DNA from: Sporocytophaga myxococcoides
GTDB lineage: Bacteria; Bacteroidota; Bacteroidia; Cytophagales; Cytophagaceae
Assembly: GCF_000775915.1 (NCBI RefSeq)
Contig: NZ_BBLT01000001.1
Coordinates: 744,001 to 808,000 of the forward strand
Reading direction: 5' to 3'
DNA: 64,000 nucleotides
Shown here: one piece after another, positions 1 to 8,443 of the stretch
Layout of the letters: the number at the start of each line of letters is the position of its first letter
Numbering within the stretch: position 1 is the stretch's first letter
Notes under the pieces: model-generated
Databases searched by the model: none
The model's input: only the letters and a program-made list of their open reading frames with translations
What the model was told of the DNA's origin: nothing
Program-made: the position numbers and the translations under genes

Positions 1-32
1 ATTTCTCTATATTTAGTACTTCTTCTCATTTA

Positions 33-395
33 TTAAAATGGATTAACTCTTATATAATATTCAGGAGTAACGCCAACAACTCTTGCTTCTATAATTATTT
101 CAAAATAACTATTAGCAGGACTGGTTAAGATAATTGTGTTATTTACAGCATTACCGATTCCTATGCTAGCAGTTGGAACAGTAAATGTTAAATTAGAAGC
201 ACTTTGTTTTTTAACCTTTACCCCCACCACACCACCATCTCTAAAATTTAAAAAGTTCACTGTTATTGCTGTTCTCGCTGTTTCCAGGTAATAGTTCCGG
301 ATAAAATTGCTATTGGCATTTATTGCGATTATGGCAGCATCGGTTAAAGATTGGTAGTTGGAACCAATATCCGCTTGATTTTTAGCTATTCCCAT
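33..395 (-). CDS. Hypothetical virion-associated protein, 120 aa
   Basis: No family recognised. The 120-residue protein has a short helical N-terminus (about 1-45) followed by alternating beta-type hydrophobic residues and no membrane segment or signal peptide. It lies 5 nt downstream of the spike gene in the same direction and is the last gene of the late cluster inside the window. By position it may be a fibre or spike accessory protein; that is inference only. Confidence 0.6.
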   Translation of the reverse strand: MGIAKNQADIGSNYQSLTDAAIIAINANSNFIRNYYLETARTAITVNFLNFRDGGVVGVKVKKQSASNLTFTVPTASIGIGNAVNNTIILTSPANSYFEIIIEARVVGVTPEYYIRVNPF

Positions 396-400
396 ATTAT

Positions 401-2416
401 TTAATAAGTTGCTGCGTTTATTTGCCTTAACCCAGTTCCAAAATACTCACTTCTTAACTCCAACCAATGACCTCTTTCTCCATTCAATACAAGTGTTGAA
501 GATTCCAATACAATATCATTTTCAGTTGCTGTTGCAGGATCTACGCTATTAACCGTTAAGCTTATAGACACAGGAATCAACACAAATGAATGTTCAGGTG
601 GATTATCAATTGTATTTAAAGTTTCAGATGAATTTGAAGATGTGAGTTTAAATACATTGTAATTATGATACTCTGCAAGGTCAATTGTGGTTTGTCCGGT
701 AATATCAATTACCGCTTCATTAAAGTATCCCATTGCAGTTTTTTTGACAAACTTTACATTTGGGATGCTTTTGTCAGTAAAGCACTGTTCAATATCTTCA
801 CTAGAGTAGAATAGTTGCTTTTCTGCGACACCACCTTGTTTTGTTAATGGAGTAATCTCAATCCATGATGTTTTATCGCGACCTAGTACAAATAGTTTTG
901 CAGGTTGATATTTAAATATAGTTAGCCGGGTATTTGGCACATTGACGGTCACATACAACAAACCTGTCTTAGTGTCAAATACAATAGATCTGGTCTGCCC
1001 CCCTACAGGACTTGTACTCATCACCAGTCCGGTCTTTGCCTCTATTTCGACGATTGTCCCTGCTCCGAATACGGGAACAAAAATCGAATCTTCATTTACA
1101 ATAAGATTCCCCGCGGAACATGGCCGATTTCCAACTATAATATCTTTTTCGAACTTATGTTCCAATAGATCAATAATAGATACTGATTCACTACCATTGT
1201 TTGCAACATATAAGTTACAGGAAAAAACAACTGCGTCTACAGGCGTAGTTCCAACATTTATAGGAGAAAGGAAATCATCTAATTCAGTATCATAAATCAA
1301 AACTTGTCCTGCCACACGAGCCATAAAAGGGATTTTGCCTTGATAATTAACGTATGACTTTTCTCCTTTATCAGCACGAGTTGCAACGCTAGTTGTTTCT
1401 GCCGGTACTGTTAATGTTTTTACAATGGTATTGTTATAATAGTTTAAAACTATTATTTGTGTACCTGTAGCACTGCAGCAAAATATTCTATCTTGTTTTT
1501 CATCTACCGCAAATGTAAATGCAGTAGATTGTGCAACTGTTGTAATTAGGGAAAATGTGAGTTTATTAATAATATATACTAAGCCTGAACCTCTTGAACC
1601 GATATAAATTTTGTTCTTATGACATATTCCGGTAAGAGTGTTTGTCCCGACTGATATTTCTAATCCGAAAGTATCATTAGCAATATCATAATAAGATAAC
1701 CAGCCTTGTTGAACTAAATTTGATACTATAAAATATAATTTATTATCATTGTAAAATAAAACTCTGCTATTAATATAACTTGCCCCAGTAATTACTTTTG
1801 TTGCAACTAATGCATTACCTTCAAAAATATCGATATTAATACCTGTATTACTGCTATTTCTTGCCGAATTAAACACGTATACCCTATTGTCAACCTTAGA
1901 AATCGTTGAGGGAGCATCGAGGGTATATTGAGAATCAGTATTAAACTTAGCATTCCTGTAATAAAACATTCCAGGAGCTTTATTTTTTTGATTATCTCTA
2001 TTTTCATCCGAATCGCCCTGCCTGTGACCTCCTAATAATAACTCTTTAAGTTCTTCAATTACTTCTGTACCATGATCCACAACTGATACATAGGACAACA
2101 AGACTTTTGTACCAGGTATGGTTGGAGTTGTGGCCGAAACATCCGGAGTACCCTCAATTACACTAGCAACGCCACCTACACCTAATACAATTGCATCAAA
2201 TCTTTCTAACTCTTCTCCGGCAGATAGAGTCAAACTACCACCATCATAAGTATATGCAACGCCATCAATCATATAGGTGGCAGGAGCAATATTTACTTTT
2301 AATTTATCAGTATCATCTATGGTCACCTCACCACCCGAAAGAAGAATTGTAGCTGTACTTTCTCCACCTTCTCCCGGAGAAGATTGCAAAAATGAATCAA
2401 AAAATCCGTAAGCCAT
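401..2416 (-). CDS. Putative receptor-binding spike with beta-propeller
   Basis: At 671 residues this is the largest protein of the late cluster. Residues about 1-140 are beta-rich and resemble the attachment domain of phage spike or fibre proteins (runs such as IAPATYMIDGVAY). Residues about 155-510 contain repeated blade-like units of about 40 residues, each with an aromatic/hydrophobic strand followed by a turn (NKLYFIVSN, NKIYIGSRGSG, DRIFCCSATG, CNLYVANNGSES, GLLYVTVNVP), typical of YVTN/NHL-type beta-propellers. A third beta domain follows to the C-terminus. There is no signal peptide or membrane segment. Placement at the end of the late operon, after the cell-wall enzymes, fits a host-recognition spike. 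The propeller reading is fairly firm; the spike role is inferred. Confidence 0.65.
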   Translation of the reverse strand: MAYGFFDSFLQSSPGEGGESTATILLSGGEVTIDDTDKLKVNIAPATYMIDGVAYTYDGGSLTLSAGEELERFDAIVLGVGGVASVIEGTPDVSATTPTIPGTKVLLSYVSVVDHGTEVIEELKELLLGGHRQGDSDENRDNQKNKAPGMFYYRNAKFNTDSQYTLDAPSTISKVDNRVYVFNSARNSSNTGINIDIFEGNALVATKVITGASYINSRVLFYNDNKLYFIVSNLVQQGWLSYYDIANDTFGLEISVGTNTLTGICHKNKIYIGSRGSGLVYIINKLTFSLITTVAQSTAFTFAVDEKQDRIFCCSATGTQIIVLNYYNNTIVKTLTVPAETTSVATRADKGEKSYVNYQGKIPFMARVAGQVLIYDTELDDFLSPINVGTTPVDAVVFSCNLYVANNGSESVSIIDLLEHKFEKDIIVGNRPCSAGNLIVNEDSIFVPVFGAGTIVEIEAKTGLVMSTSPVGGQTRSIVFDTKTGLLYVTVNVPNTRLTIFKYQPAKLFVLGRDKTSWIEITPLTKQGGVAEKQLFYSSEDIEQCFTDKSIPNVKFVKKTAMGYFNEAVIDITGQTTIDLAEYHNYNVFKLTSSNSSETLNTIDNPPEHSFVLIPVSISLTVNSVDPATATENDIVLESSTLVLNGERGHWLELRSEYFGTGLRQINAATY

Positions 2417-2424
2417 TTTCTTAA

Positions 2425-2679
2425 TTATAGGTGATAAACATAGTTTATTTCAGAATCTCCATTTGCTTTTATTTTTATTCCCTTGTATCCGTGAGGGATA
2501 GGGGGAAGACTAAAGTGAGTCCCGTGTACCGTATCAACCCAGGTTCCGTCTGGCTTTTGACAAGATAAAGTCCAAGTTCCGGACAGTCTTTCTATCATAA
2601 GAGTCACTATCCCGCATTCAAATTCCTTTTCTTGGCCTGGGCTTAAATTCCCATTAATTAGAATCGTTTTGTTAGCCAT
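2425..2679 (-). CDS. Small hypothetical late protein, 84 aa
   Basis: An 84-residue soluble protein with beta-type composition, one Cys pair (C22, C40) and no membrane segment. It sits between a membrane microprotein and the spike gene with 8-nt spacing, so it is probably co-translated with the spike. Family not recognised. Confidence 0.6.
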   Translation of the reverse strand: MANKTILINGNLSPGQEKEFECGIVTLMIERLSGTWTLSCQKPDGTWVDTVHGTHFSLPPIPHGYKGIKIKANGDSEINYVYHL

Positions 2680-2685
2680 TTTTAA

Positions 2686-2841
2686 TTATTTATTAAAGAG
2701 GGACTTGGAAATGAAAAATCCTATAGCAGATAGCACAACACTTGCAACAATGACTGCTCCAAGTTTATAGAAAAAGGAGTTTGGAATGTCCACAACTACT
2801 TTAATTCCATCCTTTTGAACACTATTTAGAAAATCATTCAT
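2686..2841 (-). CDS. Membrane microprotein, 51 aa
   Basis: ATG at 2841, stop at 2688-2686. The 51 residues have a polar N-terminus (about 1-24) and a single hydrophobic span (about 25-47, LGAVIVASVVLSAIGFFI). It fills exactly the gap between the 84-aa gene and the peptidoglycan-binding gene and starts 1 nt after that gene's stop, which supports it being real. It matches the one-span architecture of the neighbouring late proteins, so a virion-membrane protein is likely. Confidence 0.6.
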   Translation of the reverse strand: MNDFLNSVQKDGIKVVVDIPNSFFYKLGAVIVASVVLSAIGFFISKSLFNK

Positions 2842-2842
2842 C

Positions 2843-3169
2843 TTATTTAAAAATTGTAGTTTGAAAATGCCCTATTGATATTTTGTTCCAAAATGTTTCA
2901 CTAATGTTTGTCCGCTTCTTATGCAGTAAAAGGGCATTTTCTGTTTCCTGATCAAAGACTCCATTAATGCCGGCAGGAAAAAGAGAGCTATCCATTTTTT
3001 TCAACCAGATTTGAACCTGTTCAACTCTTTTACCCCTCTTACCAATTTTAAGCGGAAATGAATCATCATTCACATTCTGCACTTTTACTTTAGCCCTTTC
3101 TTTACTCTTAACAAATAAGAATATCAACAAGAAAAGACATATAAAAATTATGAGACTTCTTTTACTCAT
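2843..3169 (-). CDS. Membrane-anchored peptidoglycan-binding protein, 108 aa
   Basis: Residues about 5-21 form an N-terminal hydrophobic anchor. Residues about 39-90 match the PG_binding_1 fold: a PLKIGKRGKRVEQVQIWL start, a central G-I-N-G-V-F-D turn and a T-E-N-A-L helix. Such domains bind the peptide stem of peptidoglycan. The gene overlaps the next peptidoglycan-binding gene by 4 nt, so the two are translationally coupled. An uncleaved N-terminal anchor would display the domain on a membrane; in this late cluster the virion membrane is the likely one. Confidence 0.75.
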   Translation of the reverse strand: MSKRSLIIFICLFLLIFLFVKSKERAKVKVQNVNDDSFPLKIGKRGKRVEQVQIWLKKMDSSLFPAGINGVFDQETENALLLHKKRTNISETFWNKISIGHFQTTIFK

Positions 3170-3543
3170 ACCCCTGGTAAAACTGTAGAATTATACAAAT
3201 CCTTGGATACCTCATTCATTGGAGGTGCAATCCCATTTTTTATACCAGGTAAAGTACTTTTCTCAAAAGCTGACTGAGTTAACATTCCCCAAATGCCATC
3301 TATACAAAGTCCCGCATTAACGGACTTATTAAGAAACTTTTGAAGGTTTTTAACCTCAACTCCTTTTGAGCCTTGCTTCAATGGAAATGTAGCAGCATTA
3401 TTGTTTTGATTAGCAAAGTCAGAACATCCGGGGGAAGGAGCGGAGGAATCAAGACCATTCTTTTTGAAAACAAAATAATAAGCCGTCAGTGTCAGCACAA
3501 CAATGATAAGCCCGATTGTAATAATTACTTTTGCTCTTTTCAT
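3166..3543 (-). CDS. Membrane-anchored peptidoglycan-binding protein, 125 aa
   Basis: A hydrophobic span at about 7-26 is followed by a linker and a PG_binding_1 domain at about 53-100 (FPLKQGSKGVEVKNLQKFL, then I-D-G-I-W-G and T-Q-S-A-F-E-K). Cys at about 40 and 80 could pair. It is a paralogue of the downstream 108-aa protein and overlaps it by 4 nt. Two copies next to a muramidase suggest a cell-wall docking module. The domain call is good; virion location is inferred. Confidence 0.75.
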   Translation of the reverse strand: MKRAKVIITIGLIIVVLTLTAYYFVFKKNGLDSSAPSPGCSDFANQNNNAATFPLKQGSKGVEVKNLQKFLNKSVNAGLCIDGIWGMLTQSAFEKSTLPGIKNGIAPPMNEVSKDLYNSTVLPGV

Positions 3544-3548
3544 CTTAA

Positions 3549-3803
3549 TTATATTTTTTTGCCTCCTTTGGTATTGTAAATATTACCATTGTATTCAAAT
3601 GTACTGGTACCTGCTTTGGTGCCTTTAGCCCAAGCGATTAAGTAATCGGTTTCAAAACCAGATTGAAGATTTGCAGAGCTATTACCCGCCTCTGTAATTA
3701 TTTTAATTGCTTTACTTTTAGTCAGCCTAAAAACGAAAAAATACAGAACGCCTGCAGCGATTAACAAAACAGAAACAATTAAAATCCACTTTTTAGACTT
3801 CAT
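3549..3803 (-). CDS. Small N-anchored membrane protein, 84 aa
   Basis: A lysine-rich start (MKSKK) precedes a hydrophobic span (about 6-26) and a soluble C-terminal part of about 55 residues with no recognised domain. Spacing to both neighbours is under 10 nt. It belongs to the late membrane-protein series. Function unknown. Confidence 0.65.
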   Translation of the reverse strand: MKSKKWILIVSVLLIAAGVLYFFVFRLTKSKAIKIITEAGNSSANLQSGFETDYLIAWAKGTKAGTSTFEYNGNIYNTKGGKKI

Positions 3804-3812
3804 ATAGAAAAA

Positions 3813-4262
3813 TTATTTTGCACTCTTGACAATATTCAAAACAGCTTGATACCCTGCTGTATCATACCCAAAAAGATCACTAAAGATGGAATTCAGATGA
3901 TCATTGAATTTTATTCCATAGGCATTTTGAAATTGAGCACAAATAGCTTTTATCTGCGCTTTAGATTTTCCTGCAAGGACCTGATTAATATACTCCGGAT
4001 GATCAGGAAATAAATAGGAACCTTTTGCATTTCTTAATTTTTCAAGATCTGCCTGAGGTAATGTATAGTTAGCAGGAGTAACATTAACCAAAACGCTGTC
4101 AATATCTTCTCCTAATAGGCCGACATCGCTATTGATTGTTTGTCTAATTGTAGATATTTCTTCGGCAATCTTTTTTTTCCTTGTTATGGCATAAATGATA
4201 ATACCAACTATAAGTATTATAAAAAAGATAACGCCCAATGTGATCTTCAGATTCTTTGTCAT
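3813..4262 (-). CDS. N-anchored membrane protein, 149 aa
   Basis: Hydrophobic span at about 8-28 followed by an RKKK stop-transfer sequence, then a mostly helical soluble domain of about 115 residues. It overlaps the upstream gene by 4 nt. No family recognised; likely a virion-membrane or assembly protein by context. Confidence 0.65.
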   Translation of the reverse strand: MTKNLKITLGVIFFIILIVGIIIYAITRKKKIAEEISTIRQTINSDVGLLGEDIDSVLVNVTPANYTLPQADLEKLRNAKGSYLFPDHPEYINQVLAGKSKAQIKAICAQFQNAYGIKFNDHLNSIFSDLFGYDTAGYQAVLNIVKSAK

Positions 4263-4681
4263 TTTCCGCTAAAAGTTTTGATGCCGTCAACAATTACCGC
4301 TGGATTTCTTGCAATGTTAAAAACCAGTATAAACAGAGGAATTATTATCAGAATGAATAAAATGATAAATACTGTTTTGGTTACACCAAATGCCGTTGTA
4401 ATACCCGTTTCAATATCATCCAAAAGATCTGCCGGATAACTCATTAAGCCATCACCAGAAATTTGTATTCCCTGATCTTCAAGGAAATTTCTTAAGGTCG
4501 TGGTATTTGCTTTTGTGCCCGATAAAAAGTTAGAAGAACCTCGTCTCCGTTCCCAAGCAGAAAGAAATAAATCATTTGCATTCCTTTTTCCATACCTTTT
4601 CCTCAATAGGTTATACCATGAAATCCACTGTACGTCTGTAGAATTAACAGAGGGAATATTTTGTAAGGCAGGTATCTCCAT
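4259..4681 (-). CDS. C-anchored membrane protein, 140 aa
   Basis: A soluble, Arg-rich N-terminal domain (about 1-95) is followed by one very hydrophobic segment (about 100-122, TKTVFIILFILIIIPLFILV) and a short tail. The 28 nt before its ATG (4682-4709) match those before the 47-aa microprotein at 9291 at 22 of 28 positions, suggesting a shared translation or promoter leader. The 112-nt gap upstream may hold a promoter. Function unknown. Confidence 0.65.
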   Translation of the reverse strand: MEIPALQNIPSVNSTDVQWISWYNLLRKRYGKRNANDLFLSAWERRRGSSNFLSGTKANTTTLRNFLEDQGIQISGDGLMSYPADLLDDIETGITTAFGVTKTVFIILFILIIIPLFILVFNIARNPAVIVDGIKTFSGK

Positions 4682-4793
4682 AAAAAATGTTATTATTTAA
4701 TAAACGGAAAATCATATTGGGATTATTTAATTAACCCAATTCGCAAAAAAAAAGACCAAACAAAACCCTTATTTCAAGAGGAAATTGAAAGAA

Positions 4794-5441
4794 TTACTGT
4801 TTTAAAAAATGATCAACGATATTCAATTTACTTTTCCTTACAATGAAAAAATAATATGATAATATCAATACTGCTATCGCTGCAATGAATATGAAAATCT
4901 TTCCTTTGTTGTTTTTTATAAATTCAAAAGATTCGCTTCGGGACAGCCATCCGGAGATAAAAGAAGAATCAGAATTTGCCAAATACCTTTGCTCTCTGAA
5001 TTTTTTAAAAGCCTCGAAAAGCTTCTCCTGATTGGCTTTATTTATTGCCGATACAGTATCTGAGTTTATAGGGAATGTAGGTTTAACAGTGATAGAAAGC
5101 TCTGTGAATGCCTTTTGAAGAATACTTTTCATTCCCCCATTACCTTGATTTACATGAGTATCAAATAACGCATTAGCAAAGCTTTGATTTTTAATTTCAT
5201 CGCCTTTTATCGGAACCCAATACTTTGTATGATAAATCTTGATAGCAGTTTCTCGACTGAGATTTTTCATTTCTGCAGCTGTAGGACAACGGCCTAACCA
5301 GTCTTTTAAAACAGGAGCAGAGATGCCGAAGTTTGTCCCTACATTAACACCACAAACAAAGTTACCGTTGTCTTTTGGATTATTCTGATAACCCTTTTCA
5401 TGATCAAGAACAATGTCTATTGCTTTAGAAAAACTAGCCAT
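4794..5441 (-). CDS. GH108-type muramidase with C-terminal membrane anchor
   Basis: Residues 1-155 resemble glycoside hydrolase family 108 phage lysozymes: an N-terminal D-H-E-K-G-Y motif places the expected catalytic Glu at residue 15, followed by GVNVGTNFGIS (about 31-41), YHTKYW (70-75) and the usual helical C-terminal half (FDTHVNQGNGG). A transmembrane helix at about 181-200 and a basic tail follow. Soluble endolysins lack such an anchor, so this enzyme is probably held in the virion or inner membrane and digests peptidoglycan locally during entry. It sits among peptidoglycan-binding and peptidase genes. Enzyme family good; entry role inferred. Confidence 0.8.
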   Translation of the reverse strand: MASFSKAIDIVLDHEKGYQNNPKDNGNFVCGVNVGTNFGISAPVLKDWLGRCPTAAEMKNLSRETAIKIYHTKYWVPIKGDEIKNQSFANALFDTHVNQGNGGMKSILQKAFTELSITVKPTFPINSDTVSAINKANQEKLFEAFKKFREQRYLANSDSSFISGWLSRSESFEFIKNNKGKIFIFIAAIAVLILSYYFFIVRKSKLNIVDHFLKQ

Positions 5442-5444
5442 TTT

Positions 5445-6206
5445 TTAAGTCCAATTTTGAATAAAATCCTTGATTGCAACTATTCTATTTTCTCTTTCAA
5501 TCCTTAATCCTGCATCAAGATTTGGCTTCATAGTTTTGAAAGTTTTTGAAAATGCATATAGAATTTCTGTTTGAGAAAACCCAAGATTAAGTGCGAGCTC
5601 TGCAGCAAACTTATCACAAGCAAATTCATCTGCAGTTTTTAAAAAGTAATGCCCGAATTCATGCGCCAAAAGAACAAAAATACCTGGGACAGTATGTTTT
5701 TTAAGCTCCCTGATTGAAGCTTCCAGATGTCCAGAATTTACGCTGACAGAAATTGGAGTATCTTCTTCCTTTCCAGTAACCCTATTTTTGACCTTATCAT
5801 CTATTTTAATTAACCATCGACCATCTTCAGAGGTCCAATACCCTTTAACCATTTTCCGAAGGTTTAAAGCCACGTCTGAAGCAAATCCAATGAATGACTT
5901 CATTTCTGGAAGGACTACAGCATTTTTAATAACCAATGGTTTAAATGGAACAGGTTCATTTATTATAATACCCTCAGAACTTCCATCACTTAAAACTTTA
6001 ATTCCCAGTTTTTCAGGTGCAAATGGAAGAGGTATTTCATAAATCTCTTTTTGTGACTTTCTTCCAGGAATCTGCCGGTCAAAAAAAACAGTTGCCGGGA
6101 ATGAGTAATCATAGCCTATAATCCTTACACCTGCAACTTTTTTAGTATAGGTCACAGGAAGGAATATCACTTTAGGTTCTTTATTTAAGACAATGGAATA
6201 GCCCAT
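5445..6206 (-). CDS. Zinc metallopeptidase-like protein with HEFGH motif
   Basis: The 253-residue protein has a gluzincin-type HExxH motif (HEFGH, residues 182-186) followed by DEFACDKFA (193-201), where E194 or D198 could be the third zinc ligand. Residues 1-120 are beta-rich and have no recognised domain. I see no membrane segment, unlike its neighbours. It overlaps the next gene by 1 nt. The substrate could be peptidoglycan cross-links or a virion precursor; the sequence does not decide. Catalytic motif certain, role inferred. Confidence 0.7.
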   Translation of the reverse strand: MGYSIVLNKEPKVIFLPVTYTKKVAGVRIIGYDYSFPATVFFDRQIPGRKSQKEIYEIPLPFAPEKLGIKVLSDGSSEGIIINEPVPFKPLVIKNAVVLPEMKSFIGFASDVALNLRKMVKGYWTSEDGRWLIKIDDKVKNRVTGKEEDTPISVSVNSGHLEASIRELKKHTVPGIFVLLAHEFGHYFLKTADEFACDKFAAELALNLGFSQTEILYAFSKTFKTMKPNLDAGLRIERENRIVAIKDFIQNWT

Positions 6207-6718
6207 TATTTATTTCTTTTAACAATAAGAAAGATTATTATGAGAAGTGCGATCACTCCAAGCACGATCCAGACATATACAGGAACCTTTCCTGTGTTAT
6301 CCGTTTCTAAATTTGGATCAGTGATTGTTGATTTAGAGCTACCTTTCAAGCTTCCAAACAAACCAAATACAGAATCTACAACATTAGTTGCTTCATTTAT
6401 AGTTTTGGAAAGTCCGCCAGCTGCCAACCAGGATTTAATTTTACCTGCTTTTTCTGATTTACCTTCCTTTTCAAGCTTTGCCTGATATTGCTCTAATGTT
6501 AATCCCTGTGCTTCGGCCTCTTTCTTTAGTGTCTCAATTTCTGCTTCTGTTGGCTTATCAGATGAGCCAAACAACCCACCAAGAAAATTTGCCGTCGGCT
6601 CTGTTGGAGCATCTACCTTCAATCCGACCTGGGTATTATACTCCGTACAAGTCTCAGTCATCTTAAGCTTAAGATCCTGAAGCTTTTTTATTGAAGCGTC
6701 ACTTAAATGAGTTATCAT
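6206..6718 (-). CDS. C-anchored membrane protein, 170 aa
   Basis: An N-terminal helical region (about 1-35) leads into a charged E/K-rich coiled segment (about 55-95), a linker, and a C-terminal transmembrane helix (about 148-166, VPVYVWIVLGVIALLIIIFLI) with a basic tail. This is the typical tail-anchored layout of the cluster. It overlaps the peptidase gene by 1 nt. Family unknown. Confidence 0.65.
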   Translation of the reverse strand: MITHLSDASIKKLQDLKLKMTETCTEYNTQVGLKVDAPTEPTANFLGGLFGSSDKPTEAEIETLKKEAEAQGLTLEQYQAKLEKEGKSEKAGKIKSWLAAGGLSKTINEATNVVDSVFGLFGSLKGSSKSTITDPNLETDNTGKVPVYVWIVLGVIALLIIIFLIVKRNK

Positions 6719-6723
6719 AGCGA

Positions 6724-7140
6724 TTAGAATAATAATTTTTTCAAAACAAAAATGATAAGAAATACAATTGTCAGGTTAATGATAAGTTTCTTATGTTTCT
6801 CAAATTTACACTTAAGGCACTCATCAGTTCCCGTACAAGTTTGAGCAGAAGGTTTTGTTTGAGACTCTATTTCCGTTTGAATCTGCTCTATTGGCTTTTG
6901 GATGAACAAATCCAACTCTGATTTATTCGAAGCAATGGACTCCTCTTTGACCGGCAGATTCTTGCCAGTAAGAAATAACATCACTTTAGTATAATAATCC
7001 TTCAATACACTGTTCTGATCTTTATCAGCAGGGACAGAGGATCCAAAATATTTTGCCACCCATTGTGCAACTTCCTCTGGATTATATTCGCTACCGGTGA
7101 AGTTAAACACCTGGTTACGGAGTGGAGATAAAAATTTCAT
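6724..7140 (-). CDS. C-anchored membrane protein with CxxxxxxCxxC motif, 138 aa
   Basis: A soluble N-domain (1-100) ends in a Cys cluster (CTGTDECLKC, about 106-115), then a basic patch and a C-terminal hydrophobic helix (about 119-135). It overlaps the next gene by 4 nt. The Cys cluster could bind a metal or form disulfides. Function not recognised. Confidence 0.65.
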   Translation of the reverse strand: MKFLSPLRNQVFNFTGSEYNPEEVAQWVAKYFGSSVPADKDQNSVLKDYYTKVMLFLTGKNLPVKEESIASNKSELDLFIQKPIEQIQTEIESQTKPSAQTCTGTDECLKCKFEKHKKLIINLTIVFLIIFVLKKLLF

Positions 7141-7379
7141 AGGTTTCTTTTCTTAAAAAATATTGAAATCATAATGACAATCAATGAGATTGTTGCAAGG
7201 CCAATTACCAGAATATAAAAATTAAAGTCTTCCTTTTTCTTCCTTTCATTGGTTGCTGTTAAATAAGTAACTGTTAAAGAATTGAGTTCATCTTCTTCCT
7301 GAATTTGGGCGGTTTTGTCCTGATTGGCTTTTACCTTTTTGCCAATTACCTTATTGATAACCTCAACTATCCAAGCCAT
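7137..7379 (-). CDS. C-anchored membrane protein, 80 aa
   Basis: An amphipathic N-terminal helix (MAWIVEVINKVIGKK), an acidic middle and one transmembrane span (about 53-74) ending in KKRNL. It overlaps the 138-aa gene by 4 nt. Unknown family; a candidate virion-membrane protein. Confidence 0.6.
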   Translation of the reverse strand: MAWIVEVINKVIGKKVKANQDKTAQIQEEDELNSLTVTYLTATNERKKKEDFNFYILVIGLATISLIVIMISIFFKKRNL

Positions 7380-7388
7380 TTAATTTTC

Positions 7389-7637
7389 CTATCCTTTTTT
7401 TCGGAATATCAGGAATAGAATTATTCCCATCACTAAAACAAATCCAATAACCAAACCTACCATAAGACTGGTATTGGTACCGGCTCCGGAACTTGCCTGA
7501 TTGGATATCACATTAGCCAGCTGTTCTTTAAGATCAGCGGAAGAAGCTTTATCTGCAGCGTTGAGAGCTCTGTTTTCTTTACAAGTCTTTGATCCAAAGC
7601 ACCAACCCATACTTTGTGCGAATTCTACAAATGCCAT
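7389..7637 (-). CDS. C-anchored membrane protein, 82 aa
   Basis: The N-terminus carries two Cys (C13, C19) and the C-terminus a glycine-containing transmembrane span (about 58-79, LMVGLVIGFVLVMGIILFLI) with RKKG at the end. Spacing to both neighbours is 3-9 nt. Unknown family, same architecture as its neighbours. Confidence 0.6.
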   Translation of the reverse strand: MAFVEFAQSMGWCFGSKTCKENRALNAADKASSADLKEQLANVISNQASSGAGTNTSLMVGLVIGFVLVMGIILFLIFRKKG

Positions 7638-7640
7638 TTT

Positions 7641-7952
<312 letters not shown>

Positions 7953-7955
7953 AAC

Positions 7956-8366
7956 TTATTTTCTTAATGCTATTACAACAATTACAAGAATTACTATCAG
8001 TGCAATGGTTTGAAACTGATTTGAATGCCAGAAGTCATTTTTTGAATAGATTGACCTGAGATCATCCAACGACACCGAAGGTTTAACATTAGCTTTCTCA
8101 ATTGCCTGAAAACTTATATTAGATTCTTTCGCTTTATTAAGCTCAAGAATTGCCTCCCGATCCGGGTGGTAAGAATACAACTTTTCAATAGACTCAAGCC
8201 CTCTATCCTTTACAATACTTAAAACTTCCGGATATATCTCACTGATATTATTGAATGTCGTTTTTTTGCCGTAATGTGACAAAAATGAAGTAATACCATC
8301 TGGATTATTGGTGGTAATATATTGGATAAGGCTTTGAATATGTTTTGAACTGTCGGTACAAGCCAT
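7956..8366 (-). CDS. C-anchored membrane protein, 136 aa
   Basis: A soluble helical domain (1-112) and a C-terminal hydrophobic span (about 116-133, FQTIALIVILVIVVIAL). It is the first gene after the capsid terminator, so it may be read at a lower level than the capsid gene. No family recognised. Confidence 0.65.
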   Translation of the reverse strand: MACTDSSKHIQSLIQYITTNNPDGITSFLSHYGKKTTFNNISEIYPEVLSIVKDRGLESIEKLYSYHPDREAILELNKAKESNISFQAIEKANVKPSVSLDDLRSIYSKNDFWHSNQFQTIALIVILVIVVIALRK

Positions 8367-8386
8367 ATTATTATCGGGTTTTAAAC

Positions 8387-8421
8387 AAAAAAGGCCGTGG
8401 CCAATCGGCCCGGCCTTTTTT
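8387..8421 (-). terminator. Intrinsic terminator after the capsid candidate
   Basis: A GC-rich stem (AAGGCCG paired with CGGCCTT, plus an inner GGCC/GGCC pairing) is flanked by A-runs and T-runs, so it can work in both directions. It lies between the stop of the 221-aa gene (8444) and the start of the next gene (8366). It would cap a short, abundant transcript for the upstream gene while letting a fraction read through. Confidence 0.8.
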
Positions 8422-8443
8422 ATAACAGTTGAAAAAATGATTC

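Noticed and set aside
1807-2007. Minus-strand open frame of 66 aa inside the spike gene
   Set aside because: Alternative frame wholly inside the 671-aa gene; no independent support.
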